Assembly: GCA_018105865.1 (NCBI GenBank)
Contig: CM030865.1
Span: forward strand, 8,646,198-8,710,197
DNA: 64,000 nt
Reading direction: 5' to 3'
Source: Metaphire vulgaris
Taxonomy: Eukaryota > Annelida > Clitellata > Crassiclitellata > Megascolecidae
Positions within the stretch are counted from its first letter, which is position 1. Every line of letters starts with the position of its first letter. The notes below the pieces were generated by a model that was given only the letters and a program-made list of their open reading frames with translations, did not search any database and was not told the origin of the DNA. A program made the position numbers and the translations under genes. Below are positions 9,931 through 19,658 of the stretch, piece by piece.

Positions 9931-10778
9931 TAGGGTTGCCAGATGCATGGGTAGCCAAAGGAGGACAGAGCCAGACGAAAAGGAGGACAGAGGAGGACAT
10001 TGTATACATGAAACCAGCTGTGCAGTGGTCGTCCATAAATTACGTAACGCGGATAGGGGGGTCCGGCCATTTGTTACGAAGTGTGACGACGGGGGGGTTC
10101 CGGAAATGTTACGTAACGCAAAAAAAATTAAGTGACCGTTTTTGGCTTGTCAGAGATTTTGAAGAGGAAAAAACAAGGATGACCTCTTTTTTTGCTTGTC
10201 AGGGTTTATCGAGAGAAAAAATATAAGGATATGAACTTTTTGCTTGTCAAGACTTTTTGGAGGATGAAAATGGGGGATCGGCCCGCTGATACGTAATATT
10301 TTAGGGGTCTGACGTTTTGTTACGTCGTGTTACGTAGGGGGGGTCAAAAAGTGCCAAAATTGCGTTACGTAATTTATGTACGGCCCCAGGTCATCGAGTT
10401 GTATGACTGATGATGACTAGCCGTTTACTGTTTACAGTCTCTGCGTTTGCTACTGGAAATGAAATTAACATTTTGACCAATGACCATAGACTATTGCATA
10501 GACACTAGAGATAGAATGACGAGAGTCGAGTATTTTGAGATTTTGAGAGAATCGATATTGATATTATTAAAACGCTATTTTAATATCGATGATTGGGTAA
10601 ACTGAGATAAGGGACTAAAACGTATGAAATTCGTCAATACCGCGAGAACGAAAATTGATAGCATACAAAAGCTCAAAAAGGAGGAAATTTTACAATTTTT
10701 AGCTTTGCCGGGAGGACGGAGGACACGGACCAAAAAAGCAGGACATGTCCTCCTTTTGGAGGACGTCTGGCAACCCTA
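9931..10778. mobile_element. hAT-like element, TSD CCCTTAGA
   Basis: Ends TAGGGTTGCCAGA and TCTGGCAACCCTA are inverted, with exact 8-bp duplications CCCTTAGA at 9923-9930 and 10779-10786. The interior has subterminal GGAGGACA words on both sides and a second MITE nested inside (10025-10388). No transposase frame. Confidence 0.92.
10025..10388. mobile_element. MITE with GTCCATAAATTACGT ends, copy 1
   Basis: Left GTCGTCCATAAATTACGTAA and right, reversed, GCCGTACATAAATTACGTAA form the TIR, followed by a shared block (GGCCATTTGT...GTGTGACGACGGGGGG). The interior holds two or three copies of the GACC-T6-GCTTGTC motif (10141, 10181 and 10231). Same family as 18477-18923. Exact boundary bases and TSD are uncertain. 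Confidence 0.8.
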
Positions 10779-10924
10779 CCCTTAGATTGCTCCCCGCTGT
10801 TCTGACTGATCTTCCGGATTGACCTGGCTCTAACTCTATTTGGATTTGGTGCACCATCGGCTGATGCCCTGGGCATTATGATAGTGGCGCCATAGAAGTT
10901 TATTGATTGATTGAAGTTACACTT

Positions 10925-11195
10925 TCCAACGATGAAAAATTTGAATGCTTCTAATCCGCGTCACTGCTTTCTCGAACGTTATCGTAGAATGAGTCCCCAC
11001 CGGCCAGGCAGCGTTTATAATGAGTTATACAGCAATTATTGCAAGAAACGTTAGGAAATGAATTGCCAAATGTCTCGTTTACTTTAGATACGAACGTTTT
11101 GATGTTCATGTTATTCCACGTTGTCGAGAAAAGTACTGTACCATCAATGGCATGAAGCACAATTTGGACGATATCGGTTTGGGAAAAACTAGGTT
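10925..11195 (-). pseudogene. GT15-like copy C, N-terminal stub
   Basis: The protein TWNNMNIKTFVSKVNETFGN, then SFPNVSCNNCCITHYKR, parallels the N-terminal stem of the intact gene (WSNMSFKKFVSKVNQTFVN, SEDNISYNCSLAHS). No GT domain follows; the sequence ends at the LINE tail at 10920. It is the third unit in the head-to-tail array (order on the minus strand: 14832-15878, then copy A, then this). Confidence 0.7.
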
Positions 11196-11199
11196 TTTA

Positions 11200-12116
11200 A
11201 AATTCCTGATGTTTAGGCCTACATCCAATATCTTTAAGGCACCGTATTTCATTTCTCGGCACAAATAACGAAACTGCAATTGAATTTAAAGGAGCATCTC
11301 TCCAACGATTATAATAAATATCTCCCAATCTCAGGGTCGCCGAGAGGGGCAGGGGCATTTTCACAGGGGCACGGCGGCCTGCAGAGGGCCCGGGCCCGGA
11401 GATGATGATGTATTAACTGTATTAACAATAGCCTGAACCCTGAAAAAGGCTGAAAAGGAAAAAAAGTCACTTTATCGTCACGAGAACAAGGTTCCGGAGA
11501 ATGTCAGGGGGCCCGGGCCGATCATTTTAACTAATCAAGTAGTCTCTTTTTTTAAAGGAGCGAGAAGCAAAAAAGTGTCATCAACACATATTCACACTTG
11601 CTTGTTACGGGTAACGGCGTGGATCCGGAAAATTCTGGTTTTAAATAGACCCTTTTCACAGACTTCCCAGGTCAGGGACCCGTGACTATTTTTTGCACAA
11701 GGACCCACAAATTCTCTCGACGGTCCTGCCCAATCTGTCAATGTAATCAATAAATTTCTGATAATCTTCTGAAAGCCACAGAGACAGGCGAAGTACTTCG
11801 AAATTGTTATAGTATTGTAGCGACACACGCTCAGGCACCCACCTTTGCTCGCTGATATTAATTCCGTAGTATTATTGACGTAACTCTCAGGATGCCTTCG
11901 TCCAACGACTACCCGACATGGGTAAGTTCTCGCATTCGTCCAAAGATTAACAGTGCATGAAGGACTGTCTGCATTCATGTTGACATATCCGTAATGGAGT
12001 TTCCTTTCTCGCATATAGGCCTACACGAATATGTCGTAATTGATTGGTCGTAGACTTTTAGAATCGCCATCGACTCTCCACTGTCTCTATTCAAAGTCAC
12101 TGTTCGTACTTCATAG
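11200..12116 (-). pseudogene. GT15-like copy A, C-terminal half
   Basis: Homologous to the C-terminal half of the intact gene: MRERKLHYGYVNMNADSPSC, TVNLWTNARTY and, past a hAT insertion (11332-11728), the GGIYYYRWGDAP region and the conserved 3' flank. The acceptor-binding loop (about 11815-11890) is unlike the intact copy and contains stops. The other half lies at 14278-14829; a 2.16-kb insertion with TSD separates them. Confidence 0.82.
11332..11728. mobile_element. hAT MITE inside GT15 copy A, TSD CCCAATCT
   Basis: CCCAATCT is exactly duplicated at 11324-11331 and 11729-11736; the uninterrupted sequence is seen in the intact paralogue near 14960. Ends CAGGGTCGCCGAGAG and, reversed, CAGGACCGTCGAGAG. 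The interior has GGGCCCGGGC words and no frame. Confidence 0.92.
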
Positions 12117-12239
12117 CAGGGACGTAGCTACGCATGGGCTTGGAGGGATGCTCAAGCCCTCCAAATTTGAAGCTAGCCCCTTCCTAAAGGAATTCAAGCC
12201 CAATTGGCGTTGCGGGATCAAACGTTTGTTTGTTCAATA

Positions 12240-13410
12240 GAATTGAATTGATTTGAATTTTATTTCCAAAGTAAAGCAGACAGTAATCATCAATCGGATT
12301 ACAAAAAGTACTTGATTAAAAATGAAAAAGACATTGCTTTGTTCACAAATAACTAAACAAATTAACATAACCATGTGCCTACTGAAACAAAACAAGATTA
12401 ACCTAAGAGATCCTAGGATCCCGATAATAGGTTAATCTATAATGTCACATTATTACATAATCACTGTTATAAATATGCTCAAGAATCAAGAGGAACTTCC
12501 ATAACTAGCTATTACGTATTTCACATAACAATGAGAAAATTAACAATGATATTGAAAAAATACAAACAACCAAATAGAAGAATTAAAATGGCTAGGTTAG
12601 ATGACAATATAGGCCTATAATAGGTAACTGAGAAGTTTTGACATAGAAAATTACTAAGCTAATTGAAAAGAAAATTTTTTTATCGAGATCTTAAAACTAG
12701 GAAAATTGATAAGGTTCTTAATATGGCGAGGTATAGCATTCCATATCCTGGGCCCAGTGAATTTGATTGTAAATAACCTTGTAGCCTATTTGTCGCAGCA
12801 AAAGGAATAAATAGATATATACTATTTCTTAATATAGTGTTAGTTTTTGTAGAGGCCAGTTCAAAAAGTTTGTTAAGATAATATATTGAGGGTAACAGAT
12901 TATGCAAATGTTTAAAAATTAATAAAGAAACTTGATACTTGTTAATGCATTCAATGTTCAGAAGTTTGAATTTCTTATACAAAGTTAAAGTATTTACATA
13001 TACAGGTTCATTAAACAACAGTCTAATTGCTTTGTTTTGTAAAGTTTGGATCCTACCTGTTACAGTTTTGTAATTATTACCCCAAATAATATTGCAGTAA
13101 GTTAAATGAGGATAAATAAATGCATAGTAAAGTTTGTGTCTGACAGAAGTGGTTAAAAACTATTAATGTGTTTGAGACTATTAATGTTTTTAGATATTGT
13201 TAGCCAGGTGTTCTGCATTTTCCTTCCAGTTTAGATTTTGGTCCACAATTATCTCGAGAAATTTTGTGGAGGTAGTTTGTGTTATGAATGTGTTATTGCG
13301 CTTAATTTGACCTAATTTAATGTCCAGATGTTTATGTTTCGGGTAAAAATTAATAACATTAGTTTTGGATAATTACATTGGATATTGAAAAGCTCATAAA
13401 CACCTTTGCT
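12240..13410 (-). pseudogene. LINE ORF2 C-terminal relic (CR1/Daphne-like)
   Basis: On the minus strand: TKFLEIIVDQNLNWKENAEH, then YYAFIYPHLTYCNIIWGNNY, VTGRIQTLQNKAIRLLFNEP, LLIFKHLHNLLPSIYYLNKL, and LQGYLQSNSLGPGYGMLY. This is the post-palm region of a CR1-group LINE (L.V..D..L.W, YC..IWG, LQ.KAIR). Stops and small frameshifts occur. It ends near a TTCAATTC-type 3' tail at 12240. Confidence 0.8.
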
Positions 13411-13989
13411 GAACGACTGGAAAGTTCTATTAAATGTGGTGTTACATATACTTGAGACCAGAAGCAATAGTACAAGACCTGTAAATGAACAATGATTGAT
13501 AGTATTAGATGTCTGTAAATTGCTATGGCTTTACTAGCCTACTGGTTTTTTAACTAGTAACTTTGATTTGAAGTTTTCATTAGCAATTTAGTTGCCTTCT
13601 GTCTACTTGTTGTCGCTTTTTCACTTGTGAGTTGTGACACTGAATAGATTTACAGCGGTTTTAAACAAGATTTGATTGAGCAGTAGAATCTGCCACGTTA
13701 CTCTTACTCCTAGTAACATTGACACTAGTATGGGCCAAATACAAGTAATTTTTTACTTAACACGCACATAATCGAAGCAGAATTATTCGAAATTTACTTA
13801 AACATAAGAAATTGCAGACATGGAACCTATTGATACCAGACCTGTGGTTTTATGTCCAAAATGCTCTAAAACACAATTAACGAACATTTTAAAAAAATTT
13901 TCCGGGGAACAAAACCACCGGATCCCCATTCCAAGGAGTCCGCGATAGACGCGGCCAGGGACGGAAGCGTCTACCGCGGAGAATGGTGG
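13411..13989. other. No gene; AT-rich spacer in the composite insertion
   Basis: I see no domain, tail or terminal repeat here. Confidence 0.4.
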
Positions 13990-14277
13990 GGGAGCAGGGT
14001 TATTTCTAGGATTATCAATTTGGGAGGTTCGGTATATTCTGGGCGTCTGGATCCCTCCTGAAAAAGTCTGACAAGGCAAAAAAGACCATCCGCGGTTCAG
14101 CACAGATTGTTCCCTGATGAAAATTCTGACAAAAAGGGTCATCCCTGGCTCGGATTGATGGAGATGAGGGGGTGTCGGTCTCAGATTGGGGGGAATATCA
14201 CTGGAGGAAAGGAGGAACGCAGTGGGGAGATCTTGGGCTTCAGCCCTCCCAAACCTAAAATCCTGGCTACGTCCTTG

Positions 14278-14829
14278 CTTCGTAGAGCAGTTTCGCATGA
14301 AAACGACACATGTGTTTGTAGCCAAGGTACCAGTGACAGGAAAGCTGTGTAAAATTTTGAGGAAGGAAATCAGGAATTTCAAATCTCACAGTCTGAAAAT
14401 ATATATCTGACTTCGATGACGAGCGAATGCTGCTTAGCATGTCTGAGGATATATTCTCATGGAAGACAATCACTGGATAATGAAATTGGTTATTAAAATG
14501 GATATCAAATGACCTGATGGATTCCAGGAACATCGAAGTTTCTGGAATGAATAAGATAATAAATGAACGCTTTTGGTTTTTCAACCGCCATTTCTTTAAG
14601 AGATTTTGCATACGCATGGCGTCGTCGTCACTGATGGCATTTGGCATAGCCTACTTGTAAATTTCGTAAAATGAGTTATACAGCAATTGTAAGATATGTT
14701 ATCCTCTGAATTGGCAAATGGCTGGTTTACTTTGGATACGAACTTTTTGTTGTTCACGCTAATCCATTGCTTCGAGCAAAGTACTCTCAATGTTACGAAG
14801 CACAATATGAACGATACTGGATAGGGGAA
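14278..14829 (-). pseudogene. GT15-like copy A, N-terminal half
   Basis: A long identical run with the intact gene: FLESIRSFDIHFNNQFHYPV, IVFHENISSDMLSSIRSSSK, SDIYFQTVRFEIPDFLPQNF, TQLSCHWYLGYKHMCRFHAK, ending at the TSD. The stem before it (KKFVSKVNQPFANSEDNISY) is in a different frame, with a stop, so the copy was damaged before or after the insertion. High DNA identity with the neighbouring intact copy over several hundred bases suggests recent duplication or gene conversion. Confidence 0.85.
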
Positions 14830-14831
14830 AT

Positions 14832-15878
14832 TTAGAGGTTTTTAAAACTTTGGTGTTTATATCCAATATCTTTGAAGCAGTGTGTTTCATTTCTCGGTAC
14901 AAACAACGAAATTGCGATTGATTTTATAGGAGCATCTCCCCAACGATAATAATAAATTCCTCCCAATCTGTCGATGTAATCAATAAATTTCTGATAATCT
15001 CCTGAAAGCCACAGAGACAGGCGAGACACTTCGAAATTGTTATAGTATATTTTATTTTCCGTCCATTGGTTGAAGAATGTTGGCGATATGGAATTGTTTT
15101 TGATGTAAGTTCTCGCATTCGTCCATAGATTAACAGTGCATGAAGGGCTGTCTGCATTAACGTTAACATATCCGTACTGGAGATTCCTGTCTCGCATATA
15201 CTCGAATATGTCGTAATTGATTGGTCGTAGAATTTTAGAATCGTCATCGAGTCTCCACGCGTATTCAAATACACGAATGATGCACTGATCGTAGACGAGT
15301 TTCGCATGAAAACGACACATGTGTTTGTAGCCAAGGTACCAGTGACAGGAAAGCTGTGTAAAATTTTGAGGAAGGAAATCAGGAATTTCAAATCTCACAG
15401 TCTGAAAATATATATCTGACTTCGATGACGAGCGAATGCTGCTTAGCATGTCTGAGGATATATTCTCATGGAAGACAATCACTGGATAATGAAATTGGTT
15501 ATTAAAATGGATATCTAATAACCTGATGGATTCCAGGAACTTAGAAGTTCTATTGAAGTGAATAAGATAATAAATGAACGCTTTTGGTTTTCCAACCGGC
15601 CATTTCTTTAAGAGATTTTGCATACGCTTGGTGTTGTCGTCACCGATGGCATTTACCAGTTTTGTAGATGTCATAGAATGAGCTAAAGAGCAATTGTAAG
15701 AAATGTTGTCTTCTGAATTGACAAATGTCTGGTTTACTTTAGATACGAACTTTTTGAAGCTCATGTTACTCCATACTGTTAAGTATGTTAAGTACAAAGC
15801 TATCAAAGGCATGAAGCACAGTATGGACGATACCAATAAAATTCTTTTCCAGCACTTTGAAGCCAGACTTGCAGTCAT
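14832..15878 (-). CDS. GT15 alpha-mannosyltransferase-like protein (KRE2/MNT1 family)
   Basis: An intact, intronless 348-codon frame from an ATG at 15878. Residues about 13-33 (ILLVSSILCFMPLIALYLTY) form a type II membrane anchor, followed by a short stem with NXS/T sites (NMS, NQT, NIS). The catalytic domain starts near residue 90 (NLLKKWPVGKPKAFIYYLIH). GT15 landmarks are SCHWYLGYKHMCRFHAKLVY, YAWRLDDDSKILRPINYDIF (the metal-binding acidic segment), NADSPS, NNFEVSRLS (the NFE motif holding the proposed nucleophile in yeast Kre2) and GGIYYYRWGDAPIKSIAISL. Family knowledge: GDP-mannose-dependent alpha-1,2-mannosyl transfer in the Golgi. The family is best described in fungi, so donor and acceptor in this organism are unknown. 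Two damaged copies follow downstream in the same orientation. Confidence 0.88.
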   Translation of the reverse strand: MTASLASKCWKRILLVSSILCFMPLIALYLTYLTVWSNMSFKKFVSKVNQTFVNSEDNISYNCSLAHSMTSTKLVNAIGDDNTKRMQNLLKKWPVGKPKAFIYYLIHFNRTSKFLESIRLLDIHFNNQFHYPVIVFHENISSDMLSSIRSSSKSDIYFQTVRFEIPDFLPQNFTQLSCHWYLGYKHMCRFHAKLVYDQCIIRVFEYAWRLDDDSKILRPINYDIFEYMRDRNLQYGYVNVNADSPSCTVNLWTNARTYIKNNSISPTFFNQWTENKIYYNNFEVSRLSLWLSGDYQKFIDYIDRLGGIYYYRWGDAPIKSIAISLFVPRNETHCFKDIGYKHQSFKNL

Positions 15879-15937
15879 TTTCTACAAATATTGAAAACAA
15901 GCCATCAAAGATTAAGCGAATTTCGATTTTGAAATAC

Positions 15938-15953
15938 ACACACACACACACAC

Positions 15954-16005
<52 letters not shown>
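15938..16005. repeat. (AC)n(AT)n compound microsatellite
   Basis: An ACAC run grading into a long (AT)n run directly upstream of the intact GT15 gene. Confidence 0.95.
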
Positions 16006-16007
<2 letters not shown>

Positions 16008-16009
16008 AG

Positions 16010-16700
16010 GGTTACGTGTTGAACTAAAATATTAAGGATAAGGTATTAGAGCTGTGCTTACTACTATTTATAATGAGGGTATGTCTAATATGTGGTTATG
16101 TTTGTTGTTGCTAATCAGAAACGTTGCTGAGCGTGAAGGCTAAAGATAGCTACCAATCCGTATGACGTTCTGGTGAGTTCCAGGGAGAGCTGATTTTTCC
16201 GATGAAGGCAAAAGTAGGGAGTTGGAGAAGATGAGGAGCTAAGATGGATGGACGATGTGGCCTTGACGTGAAGTTTCGCCTCAACCTTTAACTATTGTTC
16301 TTACGTGAAGAATCGAACTTATGTCTATGTATTCGTTAACTCGAAAGTGGATTATTCTCGCTGCGCTGCGAACTGATTCTTTTAATTCTTTTATTTTAAT
16401 TAGGCTAATTTTGATAAGAGTCAGTGTCTCAGATTTGTATGATAGTATAGCCTCTTGTTGACCTATGTTGAATATTAATATTTTAATGCCTGCTTTTCTT
16501 TCTCTGCCAGTTTATCTGACAGTTTATGCTCATCTGTAGTTGGAAGTTCTATCCATAATTAAACAGTATAATTTTGTGCAATGTCGGTTTTATGATGAGC
16601 GCTTTGTGTTGCCTACCCTTAAGCCCGGAATTTAGGCTTAAATGTATGTTTGGCTCTAGCCATTACGAGTTCGATTTCATTTTGCTAAAGCAGCGCCATC
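16010..16700. other. No gene recognised (upstream of GT15)
   Basis: No domain, exon or terminal repeat that I can support. If the GT15 gene has a non-coding first exon it would lie here. Confidence 0.35.
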
Positions 16701-16706
16701 GCATAT

Positions 16707-16896
16707 GTTACAGTCAAAGTGTGAAATCAGGCAATGTTGACATTTGCTGAAATTTTTAGGCAATGTCGACATAAGCCGTTTCACTCGGGCAATGTCGACA
16801 TTGACTGACATTTTTAGGCATTGTTTAACAATGCCTGAAATTTTCTCAGATTTTATACACACTTTGCCTGAAATGTTTATCTGTGATGGAATAGCA
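16707..16896 (-). repeat. Palindrome-rich repeat, inverted partner of 19469-19658
   Basis: The two ~190-bp stretches are reverse complements with few differences, from GTTACAGTCAAAGTGTGAAA to TGTGATGGAATAGC. Inside, the word GGCAATGTCGACATTGCC and close relatives recur several times, so the unit is itself strongly self-complementary. Orientation suggests either two insertions or the ends of a larger unit of about 2.95 kb; no TSD was found. Confidence 0.85.
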
Positions 16897-17220
16897 CTGT
16901 ATATGGAGCTATGCATGCACCAATGTGTACAGTTACTTGTAACATAGCAAAAATAAATGAGTTGAAAATTAAACGTTGCAAGCAGTAATATAAAACAGTT
17001 TTGAAACATTAATAACTGCCAAAAACTTTATTAAGTTCAAATCAAATAAAGGAACAAGCAGTAATAGAAAACAGTTATACAACATTAATAACTTTAAAAA
17101 ACTGTATAAACTTCTAATGAAATAAAGGAAAAAGCAGTAATATCAAAAGAGTTCTACACCCCCTAACCACTCTAATACCCCCCAATCTGAGGCCGACAAC
17201 CCCAATCTATAATATTAAGA

Positions 17221-17643
17221 TCCTTGCTCTGTATGTCTCTCTGTTACCTTCAAGCGTTCTGATTGGTTGGCTGTGTGACGTTCTCATTCGTTACCTTCAA
17301 GCGTTCTGATTGGTTGGCTTGGTGAGCGTTGTGATTGGTCGTTCTGGAACCTTAGGCTTCGCGAAGCGAACGGCGACGCGAAGCGAACGGCGACGCGAAG
17401 CGAACGGCGACGCGAAGCGAACGGCCACGCGAAGCGTTTGACGAAGCGTACGTTGCAGCGTCATAATGTGTACAACTCGCAAAGCGAACGGCGACGCGAA
17501 GCGAACAGCCACGCGAAGCGAACGGTTACGCGAAGCGTTTGACGAAGCGTACGTTGCAGCGTCAGAGCTATTCAATGATTGGGTTTTAGTATTATCCTGC
17601 ACTGCGAGCGAAGCGAGCGCGAGCGAAGCGAACATCTTTCTAG
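17221..17643 (+). mobile_element. Non-autonomous Helitron-like element, copy 1
   Basis: Starts A|TCCTTGCTCTGTATGTCT and ends AACATCTTTCTAG|T, the TC...CTRR plus A/T target pattern of Helitrons. The second copy (26796-27254, minus) has the same ends: A|TCGTTATTCTGTATGTCT and CATCTTCCTAG|T. Both carry ACCTTCAAGCGTTCTGATTG near the 5' end, ATTCAATGATTGGGT, and GTATTATCCTGCACT followed by GAGCGAAGCGAGCG near the 3' end. A clear 3' hairpin was not found. Confidence 0.65.
17359..17545. repeat. Minisatellite GCGAAGCGAACGGCGAC
   Basis: A 17-bp unit repeated in two clusters inside the Helitron-like element, separated by CGTTTGACGAAGCGTACGTTGC, which itself occurs twice (near 17435 and 17537). Confidence 0.9.
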
Positions 17644-17679
17644 TTTAGGGATATTTTGAAACCCCTACTCTACTATATA

Positions 17680-18410
17680 TATTATATTATATTATATTAT
17701 ATTATATTATATTATATTATATTATATTATATTATTATATTATATTATATTATATTATATTATATTATATTATATTATATTATATTATATTATATTATAT
17801 TATATTATATTATTATATTATATTATATTATATTATTATATTATATTATATTATATTATATTATATTATATTATATTATATTATATTATATTATATTATA
17901 TTATATTATATTATATTATATTATATTATATTATATTATATTATATTATATTATATTATATTATATTATATTATATTATATTATATTATATTATATTATA
18001 TTATATTATATTATATTATATTATATTATATTATATTATATTATATTATATTATATTATATTAATTATATTATATTATATTATATTATATTATATTATAT
18101 TATATTATATTATATTATATTATATTATATTATATTATATTATATTATATTATATTATATTATATTATATATATTATATTATATTATATTATATTATATT
18201 ATATTATATTATATTATATTATATTATATTATATTATATTATATTATATTATATTATATTATATTATATTATATTATATTATATTATATTATATTATATT
18301 ATATTATATTATATTATATTATATTATATTATATTATATTATATTATATTATATTATATTATATTATATTATATTATATTATATTATATTATTATATTAT
18401 ATTATATTAT
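17680..18410. repeat. (TATTA)n pentanucleotide satellite, about 730 bp
   Basis: Almost pure ATATT repeats with about half a dozen single-unit slips. It begins within 40 bp of the Helitron-like 3' end. The period of five gives long stop-free frames on the plus strand that are not genes. Confidence 0.98.
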
Positions 18411-18476
18411 AACCTTATCGCTACTAACTAAAATGCGTGATAAACAAACAAACAAAAAACTTATCACATCGCAAAA

Positions 18477-18923
18477 AGGCCGTCCATAAATTACGTCACG
18501 CGGTTATGGGGAGGGTACGGCCATTTGTGACAAAGTGTGACGACGGGGGGTGGTTCCGGTAAATGTGACGTCACGCAAAAAAATTAGGTCATGACCTTTG
18601 ACTTTTTTGCTTGTCTGACCTTTTTTGCTTGTCAGGGATTTTGTAGAGGAAAAAATACAATTATGACCTTTTTTGCTTGTCGGGGTTTTTTGAGAGGAAA
18701 AAATACAATTATGACCTTTTTTGCTTGTCGGGGTTTTTTGAGAGGAAACAATACAAGGATGACCTTTTTCTGCTTGTCAAGAATTTTCGGAAGACGAAAA
18801 TGGGGGTCGGCCCGTTGTGACGTCATATTTTAGGGGGTCCGACGTTTTGTGACGCCGCGTTACGTAGGGGAGGAGGGGTCAAAAAGTGCCAAATTCGCGT
18901 GACGTAATTTATGGACGACCCCA
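18477..18923. mobile_element. MITE with GTCCATAAATTACGT ends, copy 2
   Basis: Left GGCCGTCCATAAATTACGTC and right, reversed, GGTCGTCCATAAATTACGTC. The interior carries the GACCTTTTTTGCTTGTC motif starting at 18617, 18665, 18713 and 18761, exactly 48 bp apart, with a fifth degenerate one at 18595. The same family as 10025-10388, with more internal repeat units. Confidence 0.88.
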
Positions 18924-18954
18924 TACATCTAATTTTTATTAACGTTTTTTCAGA

Positions 18955-19025
18955 ATTTTCCGCGCACCACTAGACCTTTTGCAGACCACTTTTGGTCCGG
19001 GGACCACGGGTTGAGAACCGCTTCC
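18955..19025. mobile_element. Fragment of a hAT MITE end
   Basis: GGACCACGGGTTGAGAACCG reversed gives the common hAT-MITE start of the CGGTTCTCAACC type. The opposite end is missing. Confidence 0.4.
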
Positions 19026-19029
19026 ATGG

Positions 19030-19468
19030 ACCACCATCGACGACCACTGCAATCGGCTATTTAAAATTCATTTTTTCATTTATTTTCTATATTTATTTTC
19101 TATATTTATTTTTCATATTTATTGATAAATATTTAAATATTTAATTTTTATTATTTTATTTATTTTTATTTATTTATTAAATTAAATTAATTGTAAAATA
19201 TGAAATTATTGACGTCAACTTCTCTTGACCCCCTCCCCTGTTCACAACTGTCAACAGTGCTGGGGAGTATTTGAAATACATGTATTTGAAATACGTGTTT
19301 AAAATACTCCGATACAGATAAAGATATAGTGCCTACATCCTTTAGGTGACACTTTGACACTTTGCCATATTCAAATCTAAATGAAATACAGATATAGCGA
19401 GGAGGTACATCCAACAGGTGACACCTTGACATGTTCAATTCTAAGTTAAGCTTCATTCATTTACCTGC
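19030..19468. other. AT-rich DNA with a possible hAT end at 19255
   Basis: T/A-rich repeats (TATTTATTT) to 19195. At 19255, CAGTGCTGGGGAGTATTTGA is followed by two GTATTTGAAATAC units, which resembles the array-ended hAT class discussed in the findings, but the other end was not found. Confidence 0.35.
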
Positions 19469-19658
19469 TGCTATTCCATCACAGACAAAGATTTCAGGCA
19501 GAGTGTGTAGAAAATCTGAGCAAATTTCAGGCATTGTTAAACAATGCCCAAAAATTTCAGTCAATGTCGACATTGCCCGATTGAAACGGTTTATGTCGAC
19601 ATTGCTTAAAAATTTCAGGCAATGTCAACATTGCCTGATTTCACACTTTGACTGCAAC
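19469..19658 (+). repeat. Palindrome-rich repeat, inverted partner of 16707-16896
   Basis: Runs from GCTATTCCATCACAGACAAA to TTTCACACTTTGACTG. See the partner entry for the shared palindromic word. Confidence 0.85.

Larger units (their letters stand above)
9780..10920 (+). pseudogene. L2/CR1-like LINE 3' end, split by hAT insertion 9931-10778
   Basis: The first part (9780-9930) reads SVCGPKLWNSLPISLRKTNN, then LSSFRSGLKTYLFDLACPP and a stop, a standard LINE C-terminus. The 3' UTR resumes at 10787 and ends in TTGATTGATTGAAG, a short-repeat tail. The insertion boundary is marked by an 8-bp TSD. The tail abuts the truncated GT15 copy at 10925. Confidence 0.85.
12117..14277. mobile_element. Composite hAT insertion splitting GT15 copy A
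   Basis: Ends CAGGGACGTAGC and, reversed, CAAGGACGTAGC. Flanks CTTCATAG (12109-12116) and CTTCGTAG (14278-14285) differ at one of eight bases, and the two flanks join to give continuous homology with the intact paralogue. Most of the 2161 bp is a second insertion, a LINE relic at 12240-13410; the hAT body resumes near 13990 with degraded motifs GACAAGGCAAAAAAGACC (14068) and GACAAAAAGGGTCATCC (14130). Confidence 0.88.

Noticed and set aside
17656..18489. Long open frame of Tyr-Ile-Leu repeats
   Set aside because: It is a translation of the (TATTA)n satellite; no start context or domain.
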